Shown: positions 1 to 8,782, counted from the stretch's first letter. The stretch is DNA of 64,000 nucleotides from CAZNOG01 sp964574635 (GCA_964574635.1 CAZNOG010000006.1:62001-126000); one strand, 5' to 3'. Notes: generated from the letters alone by a model not told the origin. Numbers and translations: made by a program.

Positions 1-69
1 GGGAAGAGTTTTTCCGGCATCAAAAATCATTTGCGTACATTTAAAATCCAATCCAATCCCCTTGGAACC

Positions 70-960
70 ATGAATTTTTTCCCACGAATTTTTTTCGTCC
101 TTCTCACCGCACCACTCATGCTCGCATCTTGTGGTGAACGCAGTGTGGAGCAAACCACGGACGAGCGTCCATTAAAGGTGGACAGTACACGAGCCGGAAT
201 CGTCAACGTTTCGGGCAAATTGTTCAGCATCCCCTCCCCCATCCAAACCGCGTTGATGATCAAGGAAACCAATGCGGAGTACGCCGGCGAGTTGCTGTCG
301 GACCCGACCAACGCCAACGCGCACTCCAGCAACGCCGGGCGGGCGATGAACCTCGGGGTGTACGGAGCCGACATGGCGTATGCCTCCCTTTATGAAGACG
401 GTCAACGGGCGTTGCGGTATTTCAAGGCCATCGAGGATCTCGCGCAAGAGCTCGACATCACGGGAGCCATAGACCAAAACTTGTTGAAGCGACTCGGTGC
501 CAACGCCGGCCGTCCGGACTCGCTGCTCTTGTTGAGCGGTACATTCTACGAAGCCGCCGACGCGTACTTGAAAGAAAACGAACGGTACGAACTGGCCGCA
601 TTGGTGCTGTTGGGAGGATGGATAGAATCCACCCACCTCACCGCGCAGATCGCCCAAACCGGCAATGAAAAGGCGAAGGTCCGGCTGGCCGAGCAAAAGC
701 AAACGCTGAACACCCTGAAAGAAATTCTCGGTGAAATGCCCGAAAACACCATCGGAAATTCGGGGATCAACAAAGGGCTTCAAGCATTGTCGAAATCCTA
801 CGACGAGGTGACCAAAACATACACTTACGTGGAGCCCGAAACCGACCCGGATCGGAAAATCACCTTTATCAAAAGCAAAACCACATTCGAGATCAGCGAT
901 TCGACCATCGTCGATATCGCACGGCATCTGGAAGAACTCCGAAAAGAAATCACACGATGA
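70..960 (+). CDS. Hypothetical lipoprotein
   Basis: Unrecognised protein of 296 residues. The ATG at 70 was preferred to the upstream in-frame start at 31 because it begins directly with a lipoprotein signal peptide: a hydrophobic run ending in a LASC lipobox, which places the mature protein on a membrane surface. The body is mostly predicted helix with many Ala, Leu and Glu residues. No catalytic motif is visible. The stop overlaps the ATG of the next exported protein (ATGA at 957-960), so the two genes are probably translationally coupled. A function cannot be assigned from sequence alone; I infer only a cell-envelope location. Confidence 0.8.
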   Translation: MNFFPRIFFVLLTAPLMLASCGERSVEQTTDERPLKVDSTRAGIVNVSGKLFSIPSPIQTALMIKETNAEYAGELLSDPTNANAHSSNAGRAMNLGVYGADMAYASLYEDGQRALRYFKAIEDLAQELDITGAIDQNLLKRLGANAGRPDSLLLLSGTFYEAADAYLKENERYELAALVLLGGWIESTHLTAQIAQTGNEKAKVRLAEQKQTLNTLKEILGEMPENTIGNSGINKGLQALSKSYDEVTKTYTYVEPETDPDRKITFIKSKTTFEISDSTIVDIARHLEELRKEITR

Positions 961-1385
961 AAGTCCCCACCCACAAAATCCTCCTCACTCTTTTCCTGGG
1001 CCTTTTCGCCACGGCGTTCGCCGCAGTGGGCCAATGCGATACCACGGCGCAATACGCGCGTACGTACCTCGGCGACGATTTCATTTCCGACGGACAGTCG
1101 TACCGGGCGCTGCTCTACGACGACCAAGTGGCCGAATTTCACACAACTTTGTTCGGCGGAAGCAAATACCGCATCGTGTCCTTCAGCGGACGGGAGAAGG
1201 GTCAATTGATCTTTTCGCTCTACGACCAAGAAGGTAACTTGCTGTTTTCCAACGAAGGACATGAAAACTCCCCTCACTGGGATTTTGAAGTGGAAGAATC
1301 TTTGGATTGCCGTCTGGAAGCCAGACTCGACCGGGTGAAACAATCATCAGGGTGCGCCGTACTACTCATTGGCTTCGAGCGCTAA
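957..1385 (+). CDS. Hypothetical secreted protein
   Basis: Exported protein of 142 residues with a clear N-terminal signal peptide (Lys/His n-region, then a hydrophobic core LLTLFLGLFATAFAAV, with cleavage probably near GQC). The mature part is a short beta-rich domain with two Cys near the C-terminus that could form a disulfide (…LDCRLEA…SSGCAV…). It overlaps the upstream lipoprotein gene by four bases and is followed by a strong terminator, so the two form a two-gene unit. The partner relationship suggests a shared envelope role, but no family was recognised. Confidence 0.75.
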   Translation: MKVPTHKILLTLFLGLFATAFAAVGQCDTTAQYARTYLGDDFISDGQSYRALLYDDQVAEFHTTLFGGSKYRIVSFSGREKGQLIFSLYDQEGNLLFSNEGHENSPHWDFEVEESLDCRLEARLDRVKQSSGCAVLLIGFER

Positions 1386-1406
1386 CCTTACCCAACAATC
1401 CAACCG

Positions 1407-1438
1407 AAAAAAGCGACTCCAGCCGAGTCGCTTTTTTT
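1407..1438 (+). terminator. Rho-independent terminator
   Basis: The stem GCGACTC/GAGTCGC is extended by A/T pairs around a five-base loop and followed by a run of seven T. It closes the two-gene exported-protein unit just before the ABC transporter gene. Confidence 0.85.
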
Positions 1439-1453
1439 ATTTCCCTTAAACCC

Positions 1454-4400
1454 ATGAGCGAAAGGATACTACAAGCCTTACTAAAATTATTCGCCATCAT
1501 CGCCCGGTACGATCCGTCTAAAGAAGACGAACTCTGCGGGCGACAGATCGTCGAGTCATTCCTGAACGAGCGGCTTCCGAGAACCCTCGTCAGGGGATAC
1601 CTCGAGCAATTCGACGAGTACCTGGAAAAATACCAGCGCATCACCGATACGAAAGTGGGGCACAAAAAGAGGATGTCCGTCAATTCGGTGAAAGTCTTGC
1701 GCATTTGCAGCCAAGTAAACGAGGAACTCACCCAAAGGCAGAAAAGCATCGTACTCCTGCGGCTGCTGGAATTCGTCAACACCCACGACGAAGTACGCCC
1801 CACGGAAAGGGAATTCATGGACACGGTGGCGTCGTCCTTCCATTTCGACATGGACGAATACCGCTTGGCTTGGCATTTCGTGCAGGAAGAAGAAACCGAG
1901 CTTATCCTGTCGAAAGACGTGATGTACATCACCGACACCACCGACTCGAACGCAAGTTTCGGAAAGCACTTCCTCAGCGTGGGCCTCGAGGGGTACATCC
2001 GCATCCTCCGTTTGCCCGGTTTGAACCTGCATTTCCTTAAGTACAAAGGACAAGGCAACTACAACATCTCCGGTCAAACCATTTACAACGACCGATTTTA
2101 TGTACTCAATCAAGGCGCCGCCATCCGCGGAAGCAAGATATCGCCCATTTATTACAGCGATATCATCGGCGCTTTCCTCGACGACCACTCGGCGGAAAAA
2201 CTCGTGTTCCGGGCCACCGAAGTGGAGTACAGGTTCAACCGAAAACAAGTGGGATTGCACCGCATCAATATCGAGGAAGAGTCGGGGCGACTCGTGGGAA
2301 TCATGGGCGCCAGCGGAAGCGGAAAGTCCACGCTGCTCAACGTGCTCAACGGAAACCTCCGACCGTGGAAGGGAACCGTTTCCATCAACGGCATCGACAT
2401 ACACCGAGAAAAAGACAAAATCCAAGGGGTAATCGGATACGTTTCCCAAGACGACTTGCTGATCGACGAACTCACCGTTTACCAAAACCTCTTTTACAAT
2501 ACCAAGCTCTGTTTCGGCAAAAAATCCGATGCGGAAATCAAAAAACTCGTCGACAACATGTTGTCGACCCTCGGGCTCACTGAAATCGCCCACCTGAAAG
2601 CTGGAAATCCTCTCGACAAAACCATCAGCGGCGGCCAGAGAAAGCGGTTGAATATCGCGCTGGAATTGATCCGCGAACCGGCCGTGCTTTTCATCGACGA
2701 GCCGACCTCCGGTTTGTCGTCCGGCGATTCCGAAAACATCATGGACCTTCTGAAGGAGCTCTCCCTGAAAGGCAAGCTCATCTTCGTGGTCATCCACCAG
2801 CCGGCGTCCGACATCTTCAAGATGTTCGACAAACTGATCGTGCTGGACACGGGCGGATTCCCCATTTACAGCGGCAATCCCGTAGACAGCCTCATGTACT
2901 TCCGCCGCATGGTGCACCACGTCAACAGCAACGAAGCCGAGTGCCACAGCTGCGGAAACGTGAAAACCGAAGAGATTTTCAGCATCATCGAATCCAAGGT
3001 GGTGGACGAATTCGGTAATCTCACCACACAGCGGAAAATTTCGCCCCGTGAGTGGCACAATCTCTACCGCGAACAAATCGAAAACCACGACATTTTCGGC
3101 GAAGAACTCCGTGCACTGCCCGACAGCGGATTCAACATCCCGGCGAAATGGGCGCAGTTCAAAGTGTTCGTAGAGCGCGACGTGCTCTCCAAGCTCACCA
3201 ACCGCCAGTACGTATTGATCAACCTGCTGGAAGCGCCGGTACTGGCGTTGATCCTCTCCTTCTTCATGCGCTTTTTCGTGCCCACGGGCGGTGGGTCGGA
3301 ATACGTCTTCCGCGAAAACGAAAACATCCCGGTGTACATCTTCATTTCGGTGATCGTGGCCCTCTTTATCGGGCTTACCGTAAGTTCCGAAGAGATCATC
3401 CGCGACAAGAAAATCCGAAAGCGCGAAACCTTCCTCAACCTCAGCAAAGGGAGCTACCTCACGGGCAAGATCTCCATCATGTTCGCCATTTCGGCCATAC
3501 AGATGTTGCTCTTCGTCTTCATCGGCAACACCATTTTGGAAATCGAGGGGATGACCCTGCCCTACTGGATCATGCTGTTTTCCACTTGTGCATTCGCCAA
3601 CCTGCTGGGATTGAACATCTCTTCGGCGTTCAACTCGGCCAAGGTCATTTACATCCTCATTCCCATCGTGATCATTCCCCAGCTGCTGTTCAGCGGAATC
3701 ATCGTGAAATTCGACCGCCTCAATCCCCTGTTCGCATCGCAAAGCGGCGTGCCGTGGATCGGCAACATCATGGCGAGCCGTTGGGCCTACGAAGGTCTCG
3801 CGGTGAGTCAGTTCAAGTGGAACGAGTACGAACGCCAGTTTTTCGAAATGGAGAGACGCAAGAAATTCTCCAATTGGAAGAAAGACTACTGGCTCACGGA
3901 AATGTACAATAAAGTAGGTCGAGTGAGCCGACTTCTCAACGACGAGTCGGGCGTGGTGGAACTCGATCGCCACCTGACGGTTTTGAGAAACGAACTGGGA
4001 AAGGAAAACGCGTTTTTGGACGGGCTGCGGTTCCGCGAAACCAACCGACTCACACCCGAATTGGTCGATCCGGCCCTCTTGGAAAGCCTGAGAAAACACC
4101 TCGATCTGCTCGGAGAGCACTACAAACGAGTGTACCTCACCGCCGATGCGGAAAAGGAGAACACCATCTACGCCATGACCAAAACCGAGGAAGGCTCGGA
4201 GCGATACAAGTATCTGTACAACAATTACAAAAACGATCAGCTCGAAATATTCGCCACCAACCGAAACGACCTCAATTACATCGCGGAGCACAACGGCGAA
4301 TTGATCCAGAAAAAGGACCTGATCTACCTGATGCCCTACAACGCATCCTTCTTCGAAACGCACTTCTACGCCCCCACCAAAAGGCTTTTCGGCAAGTTCG

Positions 4401-4576
4401 TCGATACCTTTTACGCCAATCTTCTGGTGCTTTGGGGCATGACCATCCTATTGATCGTTTGCCTGTTTTGGGACGTTTTCCCGCGCACCATCTCCATGCT
4501 CGAAAGCGCGGTTCGACCCGGACAAGGCGGCGTGCCGGTAATCAAGAAACCGTCGAGGAAATTCTTCTCCCTCTAA
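1454..4576 (+). CDS. ABCG-like ABC transporter, fused ATPase and permease
   Basis: Protein of 1040 residues that should couple ATP hydrolysis to transport across the inner membrane; the substrate is unknown. The start at 1454 lies just after the terminator; the longer reading frame from 1307 would run through that terminator. The N-terminal ~100 residues are helical and resemble a TerB-like domain. The ATPase follows: Walker A GASGSGKST, Q-loop SQDD, signature ISGGQRKR, Walker B AVLFIDEPTSGLSSGD, and the H-loop in VIHQPASD. The C-terminal half has about five membrane helices, then a soluble stretch of roughly 200 residues, then a last helix and a short basic tail. This resembles ABCG half transporters with an enlarged loop before the last helix. 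Such ~1000-residue proteins are known in Bacteroidota, but their physiological role is unclear. Confidence 0.88.
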   Translation: MSERILQALLKLFAIIARYDPSKEDELCGRQIVESFLNERLPRTLVRGYLEQFDEYLEKYQRITDTKVGHKKRMSVNSVKVLRICSQVNEELTQRQKSIVLLRLLEFVNTHDEVRPTEREFMDTVASSFHFDMDEYRLAWHFVQEEETELILSKDVMYITDTTDSNASFGKHFLSVGLEGYIRILRLPGLNLHFLKYKGQGNYNISGQTIYNDRFYVLNQGAAIRGSKISPIYYSDIIGAFLDDHSAEKLVFRATEVEYRFNRKQVGLHRINIEEESGRLVGIMGASGSGKSTLLNVLNGNLRPWKGTVSINGIDIHREKDKIQGVIGYVSQDDLLIDELTVYQNLFYNTKLCFGKKSDAEIKKLVDNMLSTLGLTEIAHLKAGNPLDKTISGGQRKRLNIALELIREPAVLFIDEPTSGLSSGDSENIMDLLKELSLKGKLIFVVIHQPASDIFKMFDKLIVLDTGGFPIYSGNPVDSLMYFRRMVHHVNSNEAECHSCGNVKTEEIFSIIESKVVDEFGNLTTQRKISPREWHNLYREQIENHDIFGEELRALPDSGFNIPAKWAQFKVFVERDVLSKLTNRQYVLINLLEAPVLALILSFFMRFFVPTGGGSEYVFRENENIPVYIFISVIVALFIGLTVSSEEIIRDKKIRKRETFLNLSKGSYLTGKISIMFAISAIQMLLFVFIGNTILEIEGMTLPYWIMLFSTCAFANLLGLNISSAFNSAKVIYILIPIVIIPQLLFSGIIVKFDRLNPLFASQSGVPWIGNIMASRWAYEGLAVSQFKWNEYERQFFEMERRKKFSNWKKDYWLTEMYNKVGRVSRLLNDESGVVELDRHLTVLRNELGKENAFLDGLRFRETNRLTPELVDPALLESLRKHLDLLGEHYKRVYLTADAEKENTIYAMTKTEEGSERYKYLYNNYKNDQLEIFATNRNDLNYIAEHNGELIQKKDLIYLMPYNASFFETHFYAPTKRLFGKFVDTFYANLLVLWGMTILLIVCLFWDVFPRTISMLESAVRPGQGGVPVIKKPSRKFFSL

Positions 4577-4742
4577 ATCCCTTTTCGGGACACAACCGCC
4601 TGACCCGCAACGCTCCTGTTGGAGCGACCGCAAACTAACCCCTCGGTGCTAAGACCGCACCCGAACCTTCTTTTTCACATCTCATTCAGCCCAACGTCGA
4701 ACCGTTTCGGGCGTACTCCGGCCGGGATGGGCGGGTGGATTT

Positions 4743-4758
4743 GGGTTTTTGTGGGTGG
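4743..4758 (+). repeat. Dispersed GTTTTTGTGGGTG motif, copy A
   Basis: GGGTTTTTGTGGGTGG, one of seven near-identical intergenic copies in the window. It is preceded by GATGGGCGGGTG, which also precedes copy E (on the opposite strand). It lies in the 549-base spacer between two convergent genes. That spacer otherwise holds only a local repeat and a terminator; the short reading frames across it have no start signals or family features. Confidence 0.6.
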
Positions 4759-4839
4759 ATCGTCAGGCTCGCAATCCTTACAGGCGATCGTGTTTTTGCG
4801 CAACACGGCTTGTTTTACTTGATGACATCCCCACGGAGG

Positions 4840-4980
4840 TCGATCCCCCGAGCATTCCATTTGCGTGCAAGCGTGCATTCGAGTGGGAATACCGGACTCA
4901 ATTTCAGTCATACTTTATTAGGTGGATCGATCGGTACCGAGTTCGATTCCCCCGTGGATTCCATTTCCGGGAATGCTCGG
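4840..4980. repeat. Imperfect direct and inverted repeat
   Basis: Two imperfect direct copies of a TCGATCCCCCG…ATTCCATTT sequence lie at 4840-4865 and 4942-4969. In addition, CCGAGCATTCC (4848-4858) is exactly inverted as GGAATGCTCGG at 4970-4980. It is located in the convergent spacer, with no obvious coding content. Confidence 0.5.
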
Positions 4981-5042
4981 AATTCGGACTGATCATCTCA
5001 TCCCTTTCCTGCACATTCCACTCTCTACCGAGAAGTACGGCA

Positions 5043-5067
5043 CAAAAAAAGGCGCGAAAAACGCGCC
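5043..5067 (-). terminator. Rho-independent terminator of siaBC
   Basis: Read on the minus strand, GGCGCG and CGCGCC pair around a five-base loop and are followed by seven T. It lies about 60 bases beyond the siaC-like stop codon. Confidence 0.75.
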
Positions 5068-5125
5068 TGTTGCCATATCGAACTCGGCCTGCCGGGGGGC
5101 AGGACGAGTGAGCCGATGAATATCG

Positions 5126-5509
5126 TCAGACCTGTTGGGTCTTCACCATTTCAAAGTCCAAGTCGATGATTGCCTCGTAGTCTTCACCCGCTTCGAGCAT
5201 ATCCTCATCGTCCTCTTCGTAGTGCCATTTCACCACGACATTCCGTCCGATTTTCACGATGGACTCGATCTTTTTGAACACATCGAGAATGCACTTGGAG
5301 CTGCTGGTATTGAAGTATTCCAGCTGCATGTGCAGTACGGTGTTCTCGGCGGGTTGCAACACGTAGGAATCTATCCAATCGATAAGGGGTTTGTAAAAGT
5401 CGATGGAATTTTCGGGAATGGATCTTCCCCTGATCAACAACACACCCGTCGTGGCGTTAAACTCCACGAAAGGAGTTTTCGGTGTACCTTCAATTCTGAT
5501 GTTCTCCAT
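5126..5509 (-). CDS. siaC: SiaC family regulatory protein (DUF1987)
   Basis: Protein of 127 residues matching the DUF1987/SiaC family: N-terminal IEGTPKTPFVEFNATTGVLLIRGRSIPENS, central YVLQPAENT…LEYFNTSSSK, and an acidic C-terminus. In Pseudomonas aeruginosa, SiaC is a small STAS-like switch protein. It is phosphorylated by SiaB and dephosphorylated by SiaA, and in its unphosphorylated form activates the diguanylate cyclase SiaD. The Ser/Thr cluster in NTSSSK is the region expected to carry the phosphosite. It lies 26 bases behind the siaB-like gene and shares its promoter. No diguanylate cyclase or PP2C phosphatase is next door, so its output here is unknown. Confidence 0.85.
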   Translation of the reverse strand: MENIRIEGTPKTPFVEFNATTGVLLIRGRSIPENSIDFYKPLIDWIDSYVLQPAENTVLHMQLEYFNTSSSKCILDVFKKIESIVKIGRNVVVKWHYEEDDEDMLEAGEDYEAIIDLDFEMVKTQQV

Positions 5510-5535
5510 GGGTAGGTAGGGTATTTAAATACGCG

Positions 5536-6093
5536 TCAAGATTCTTGGTCGACTTTGACGTTCAAACTGAAAAACGAGCACCCGTCGCCGGAAGGTGAAA
5601 ATCCAAAACCGATTTTTCTTCCGCTTCGACGGGCAATATCTATCATTCCGAGTCCACCCCCGCCCTTTTCGGTCAAGCCCCCTGTGGCGAGAGAGGTTTT
5701 GTACAATTCTTTGACTTCTTCCTTCGACATGGCATTGATCTCTTCCAACTTCCTCTTCAGCTCCTCCACTTGTCGGTTCCTCACGAAGTTGCCCGTTATC
5801 ACGGAATAGCCGGTGACGTTCTTGGCAACCATGACGATGACCGAAGGTGTTTCGCCCATTTCGTCGGGCACCACATCATGGATGTGGTGATGAAGGTTTT
5901 GCATGCATTCCACAAGGATGCTGAACATGCGTTTTTTCACCTTCGTCGATTCCCCGAATCGGTCGAGCTTGTTTTCCACGATTTGCAAAATCGAAGTCAA
6001 CAACTCGCACGACATATCCCCTTTGAAGGAGAGCATGATATTCTTTCTCTCCATGGAATCATAAAGATCGAATATTTCCTGAATCTCCGTCAA
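5536..6093 (-). CDS. siaB: SiaB family protein kinase
   Basis: Protein of about 185 residues, a GHKL-fold kinase-like protein of the SiaB family (DUF6272). Visible signatures are NIMLSFKGDMS near the N-terminus, a helix with ECMQNLHHH (N-box-like, ATP/Mg binding) and the Gly-rich GGLTEKGGGGLGMIDIARRSG near the C-terminus. It is expected to phosphorylate the adjacent SiaC. I chose a TTG start at 6093. The frame extends upstream to an ATG at 6153, but a TAnnTTTG -7 box sits at 6108-6115, so transcripts begin downstream of that ATG, and family members begin about where the TTG would start. The two-gene unit ends in a terminator at 5043-5067. Confidence 0.83.
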   Translation of the reverse strand: MTEIQEIFDLYDSMERKNIMLSFKGDMSCELLTSILQIVENKLDRFGESTKVKKRMFSILVECMQNLHHHIHDVVPDEMGETPSVIVMVAKNVTGYSVITGNFVRNRQVEELKRKLEEINAMSKEEVKELYKTSLATGGLTEKGGGGLGMIDIARRSGRKIGFGFSPSGDGCSFFSLNVKVDQES

Positions 6094-6107
6094 AAGTCGA
6101 ATTTGGA

Positions 6108-6115
6108 CAAATATA
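6108..6115 (-). promoter_or_regulatory. -7 promoter box of siaB
   Basis: TATATTTG on the minus strand matches the Bacteroidota -7 consensus TAnnTTTG. It implies transcription from about 6102, only some ten bases before the proposed TTG start. Confidence 0.6.
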
Positions 6116-6366
6116 AAAATTAGGTGCAACCACATGGCATTTTGCGGTTGCAATTGCCGTATACTGATTTACGTCAAAAAAGATACATCGAGGCCTGCAA
6201 TCGGCATCTCACCTTCCCTGCACCGGACCCTATGACCCAGAATGGGTTCGGGTTTTTCAAAATCCGGCCTCCCGCGAGGCAATACCCGCGCCGGACTCCC
6301 CCATGCGAAATCAAAAATTCATAGCTTCGCGGTGCCGTTTGAAACGGTCTTTTGAGTTTTCAATAC

Positions 6367-7104
6367 ATGGCAAATTCGGCTTGGTATCGTACGTGGTTCG
6401 ATTCGAGATTCTATCATATTCTCTATAAAAACCGGGATCAGCAGGAAGCGGCGATCTTCATCGATCGCCTGTTTAAATACCTGAACCCCGCCGAAGGCTC
6501 CACGTTTCTCGATCTCGCCTGCGGCATTGGGCGCCACAGCCGTACCATCGCCGACAAGGGCTTTGAAGTGGTCGGCGTGGACCTGTCGAAACGAAACATC
6601 AAAAAAGCCAAGAGCCAATCGACCAACGGTCCGGAATTCCTCGTACACGACATGCGCACGCCCCTCCCGGGCCGCACGTTAGACTTCGTGTTGAATCTCT
6701 TCACCAGCTTCGGGTACTTCGAGACCATGGCCGAAAATGAACGCGTTCTCGCCGCGGCCTACGAAAATCTCGAGTCCAAGGGCAAACTGGTCATCGATTT
6801 TCTCAATGCCCACCAAGTCATCGCCGGAATGGTGCCGGAAGAAACCATAGAGGATGAAGGCGTTCGCTTCGACGTGACCCGGGAAGTGGTCGACGGCATT
6901 ATATTTAAGAAGATTAAAGTCAGGGACGGAAAGGACACGTACGATTTTGAAGAACGCGTGTGCGCCCTGACAAAAGCCGATTTCAGTGGCATGCTCTCCC
7001 GTTCGGGGTTTGAAATTCTCGACGTTTTCGGGTCCTATCACCTCGACAAATTCGATCCCGAGAAATCGCCGCGCCTCATCCTCATCTCAAGAAAACGTAT
7101 ATGA
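6367..7104 (+). CDS. Class I SAM-dependent methyltransferase
   Basis: Protein of 245 residues with a standard Rossmann methyltransferase core. Motif I is FLDLACGIGRHS, followed by an acidic residue in VVGVDLSKRN (ribose binding) and by MRTPLP and DFVLNLFTSFGYF for motifs II-III. The N-terminus, WYRTWFDSRFYHILYKNRDQ, is typical of a widespread Bacteroidota family. The substrate cannot be told from sequence. The ATG at 6367 is preferred over the frame start at 6352. The stop overlaps the start of the ZIP transporter by four bases, so the two are coupled. Confidence 0.85.
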   Translation: MANSAWYRTWFDSRFYHILYKNRDQQEAAIFIDRLFKYLNPAEGSTFLDLACGIGRHSRTIADKGFEVVGVDLSKRNIKKAKSQSTNGPEFLVHDMRTPLPGRTLDFVLNLFTSFGYFETMAENERVLAAAYENLESKGKLVIDFLNAHQVIAGMVPEETIEDEGVRFDVTREVVDGIIFKKIKVRDGKDTYDFEERVCALTKADFSGMLSRSGFEILDVFGSYHLDKFDPEKSPRLILISRKRI

Positions 7105-7826
7105 CCGCCGTTTTCATTTGGCTGCCGCTGTTGTCGGGACTTTTGGGTGGTTTGGCGGGGATGACCCTCAAAGGGCGGCTCACCAGAGACGTGAAAATCC
7201 TGCTCGCGTTCAGCGGTGCTTATTTGCTGTCGTTGTCGGTGTTGCACCTTTTGCCGGAAATTTATTCCGGCCACGGTGAATCCGCGGAGATGTACATCCT
7301 TCTCGGCTTCCTGCTCCAAATGATTCTCGACTACTTTTCCCGGGGCGTGGAGCACGGCCACATCCATCACCACGACACTTCCAAATTTCCACTGGGGATT
7401 TTCATCGGGTTGTTCTTGCATTCTCTTGTCGAAGGCTTGCCCTTGGCCGGAAACCACATCCTCCACAGCCACACCCACGGCCTGGAGGGCGAAGGACTTC
7501 TCTTCGGCATCGTCGTTCACAAGCTCCCCGAAGCCATGGCGCTGGCCGCACTGCTCCATTTTCACTTCCTCAAAAAATCCAAGGTGTTCCTGTACATCTT
7601 CATCTACTCCTTGGCCACACCCTTGGGCGTAGGATTGGGGCACCTGCTGCTGATCTCGAACATCGAAGACCCGCAGGCATTGTACACCAAGATTTTGGCT
7701 ATGACGGTTGGAATATTTCTCCATGTATCCACCACCATTATCTTCGAAGCGGACGAATCCCACCGCCTTTCGTGGCGAAAAATCATCGCTATCCTCGCCG
7801 GACTCGGTTTGGTGTTGTTGATTTGA
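7101..7826 (+). CDS. ZIP family metal transporter
   Basis: Inner-membrane protein of 241 residues with about eight hydrophobic segments, expected to import divalent metals such as zinc. The diagnostic metal-site helices are present: HSLVEGLPLAG (helix IV) and HKLPEAMALAA (helix V). A His-rich loop (HGHIHHHD) lies between helices III and IV, as is usual in the family. It overlaps the methyltransferase gene by ATGA, suggesting co-transcription. No metal-regulator site was seen. Confidence 0.9.
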   Translation: MTAVFIWLPLLSGLLGGLAGMTLKGRLTRDVKILLAFSGAYLLSLSVLHLLPEIYSGHGESAEMYILLGFLLQMILDYFSRGVEHGHIHHHDTSKFPLGIFIGLFLHSLVEGLPLAGNHILHSHTHGLEGEGLLFGIVVHKLPEAMALAALLHFHFLKKSKVFLYIFIYSLATPLGVGLGHLLLISNIEDPQALYTKILAMTVGIFLHVSTTIIFEADESHRLSWRKIIAILAGLGLVLLI

Positions 7827-7904
7827 TCGTCATTCGGAATTTTCAAGCGATAATTATCCGCAGGGAGGAGGACTTTCCGGGTTACCGCCGATTCCCGTCG
7901 TGAG

Positions 7905-7922
7905 CCACACCCACAAAAACCC
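7905..7922 (-). repeat. Dispersed GTTTTTGTGGGTG motif, copy B
   Basis: On the minus strand this reads GGGTTTTTGTGGGTGTGG. It lies in the spacer between the ZIP transporter and peroxiredoxin genes, antisense to both. Confidence 0.6.
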
Positions 7923-7984
7923 TCCATCTATTACAAAATAGAAAATAGCGATTGAAAACATTCGACGATGGCGGTATCGTCTGT

Positions 7985-7992
7985 TACCTTTG
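7985..7992 (+). promoter_or_regulatory. -7 box of the peroxiredoxin gene
   Basis: TACCTTTG fits the Bacteroidota -7 consensus. It predicts transcription from about 7998 and a leader of roughly 100 bases. No clear -33 TTTG is visible at the usual distance. Confidence 0.5.
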
Positions 7993-8096
7993 TGCCGCAT
8001 CGCAATTACGCCGGGGAAGTAAAGCGTTTTCAGCGCCTTCCGGAGTATCGATGCGATTCCGAACGCACAAATCATAAACCGAAAAACGAAAAACAC

Positions 8097-8729
8097 ATGT
8101 CAGTACTCGTTGGAAAAAAAGCGCCGCATTTCAAAGCCGCGGCAGTAATCAATGGAGAGGAAATCATCGAAGACTTCTCCCTCGACCAATTCAAAGGAAA
8201 TAAATACGTGGTTCTGTTCTTCTACCCGAAGGACTTTACGTTCGTATGCCCCACCGAATTGCACGCATTTCAGGAAAAACTCGAAGAGTTCAAAGAGAGA
8301 AACGTGGAAGTGGTAGCCGTGAGCACGGATACCGAGCAATCGCACTGGGGATGGCTGCAACTCAGCAAAGACAAAGGTGGAATCCAAGGTATCACCTATC
8401 CTCTGGTGGCCGACACCAACAAAACCATTTCGTACAACTACGATGTTTTGGCCGGCGATTTCCACTACGATGAAGAAGGACTTCTTCACGCCGATGGAGA
8501 GCTGGTGGCCTACCGCGGACTTTTCCTCATCGACAAAGAAGGAATCGTACGTCACCAATTGGTGAACGACCTCCCCTTGGGCCGAAGCGTAGAAGAAGCT
8601 TTGCGCATCGTTGACGCACTGCAGTACTTCGAAGAAAAAGGCGAAGTGTGCCCCGCGAACTGGGAAAAAGGAAAAGCGGGTATGGAAGCCACGCACAGCG
8701 GTGTGGCCGATTATCTCGCGGCAAATTAA
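8097..8729 (+). CDS. 2-Cys peroxiredoxin (AhpC/Prx1 type)
   Basis: Cytosolic thiol peroxidase of 210 residues that reduces hydrogen peroxide and organic peroxides. The peroxidatic Cys51 is in FTFVCPTELHAF, and the resolving Cys is in GEVCPANW near residue 173. The conserved Prx1 features YPKDF and VAVSTDTEQSH are present. The start at 8097 begins MSVLVGKKAPHF, the usual N-terminus; the longer frame upstream is leader sequence carrying the promoter. It is transcribed alone and closed by a strong terminator. No adjacent AhpF reductase is present, so it probably uses thioredoxin. Confidence 0.93.
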   Translation: MSVLVGKKAPHFKAAAVINGEEIIEDFSLDQFKGNKYVVLFFYPKDFTFVCPTELHAFQEKLEEFKERNVEVVAVSTDTEQSHWGWLQLSKDKGGIQGITYPLVADTNKTISYNYDVLAGDFHYDEEGLLHADGELVAYRGLFLIDKEGIVRHQLVNDLPLGRSVEEALRIVDALQYFEEKGEVCPANWEKGKAGMEATHSGVADYLAAN

Positions 8730-8748
8730 TTTGCCCTCACCTTGCAGG

Positions 8749-8782
8749 AGGCCGCCCATCGATGAATGGGCGGCCTTTTTTT
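8749..8782 (+). terminator. Rho-independent terminator
   Basis: An 11-base perfect stem, AGGCCGCCCAT/ATGGGCGGCCT, with a six-base loop and a T run. It follows the peroxiredoxin gene. Confidence 0.92.

Noticed and set aside
1556..4363. Minus-strand frame of 935 codons across the ABC transporter gene
   Set aside because: It is a shadow of a gene with complete ABC motifs on the plus strand; its translation shows no domain and no signal peptide. The long minus frames opposite batD (32117-33700), the M1 peptidase (44163-45872, plus) and the MFS gene (50973-52535, plus) are rejected for the same reason.
4735..5111. Two overlapping plus-strand frames in the spacer at 4.9 kb
   Set aside because: They cover the dispersed motif and the local repeat, have no promoter and no family features, and one runs into the terminator.
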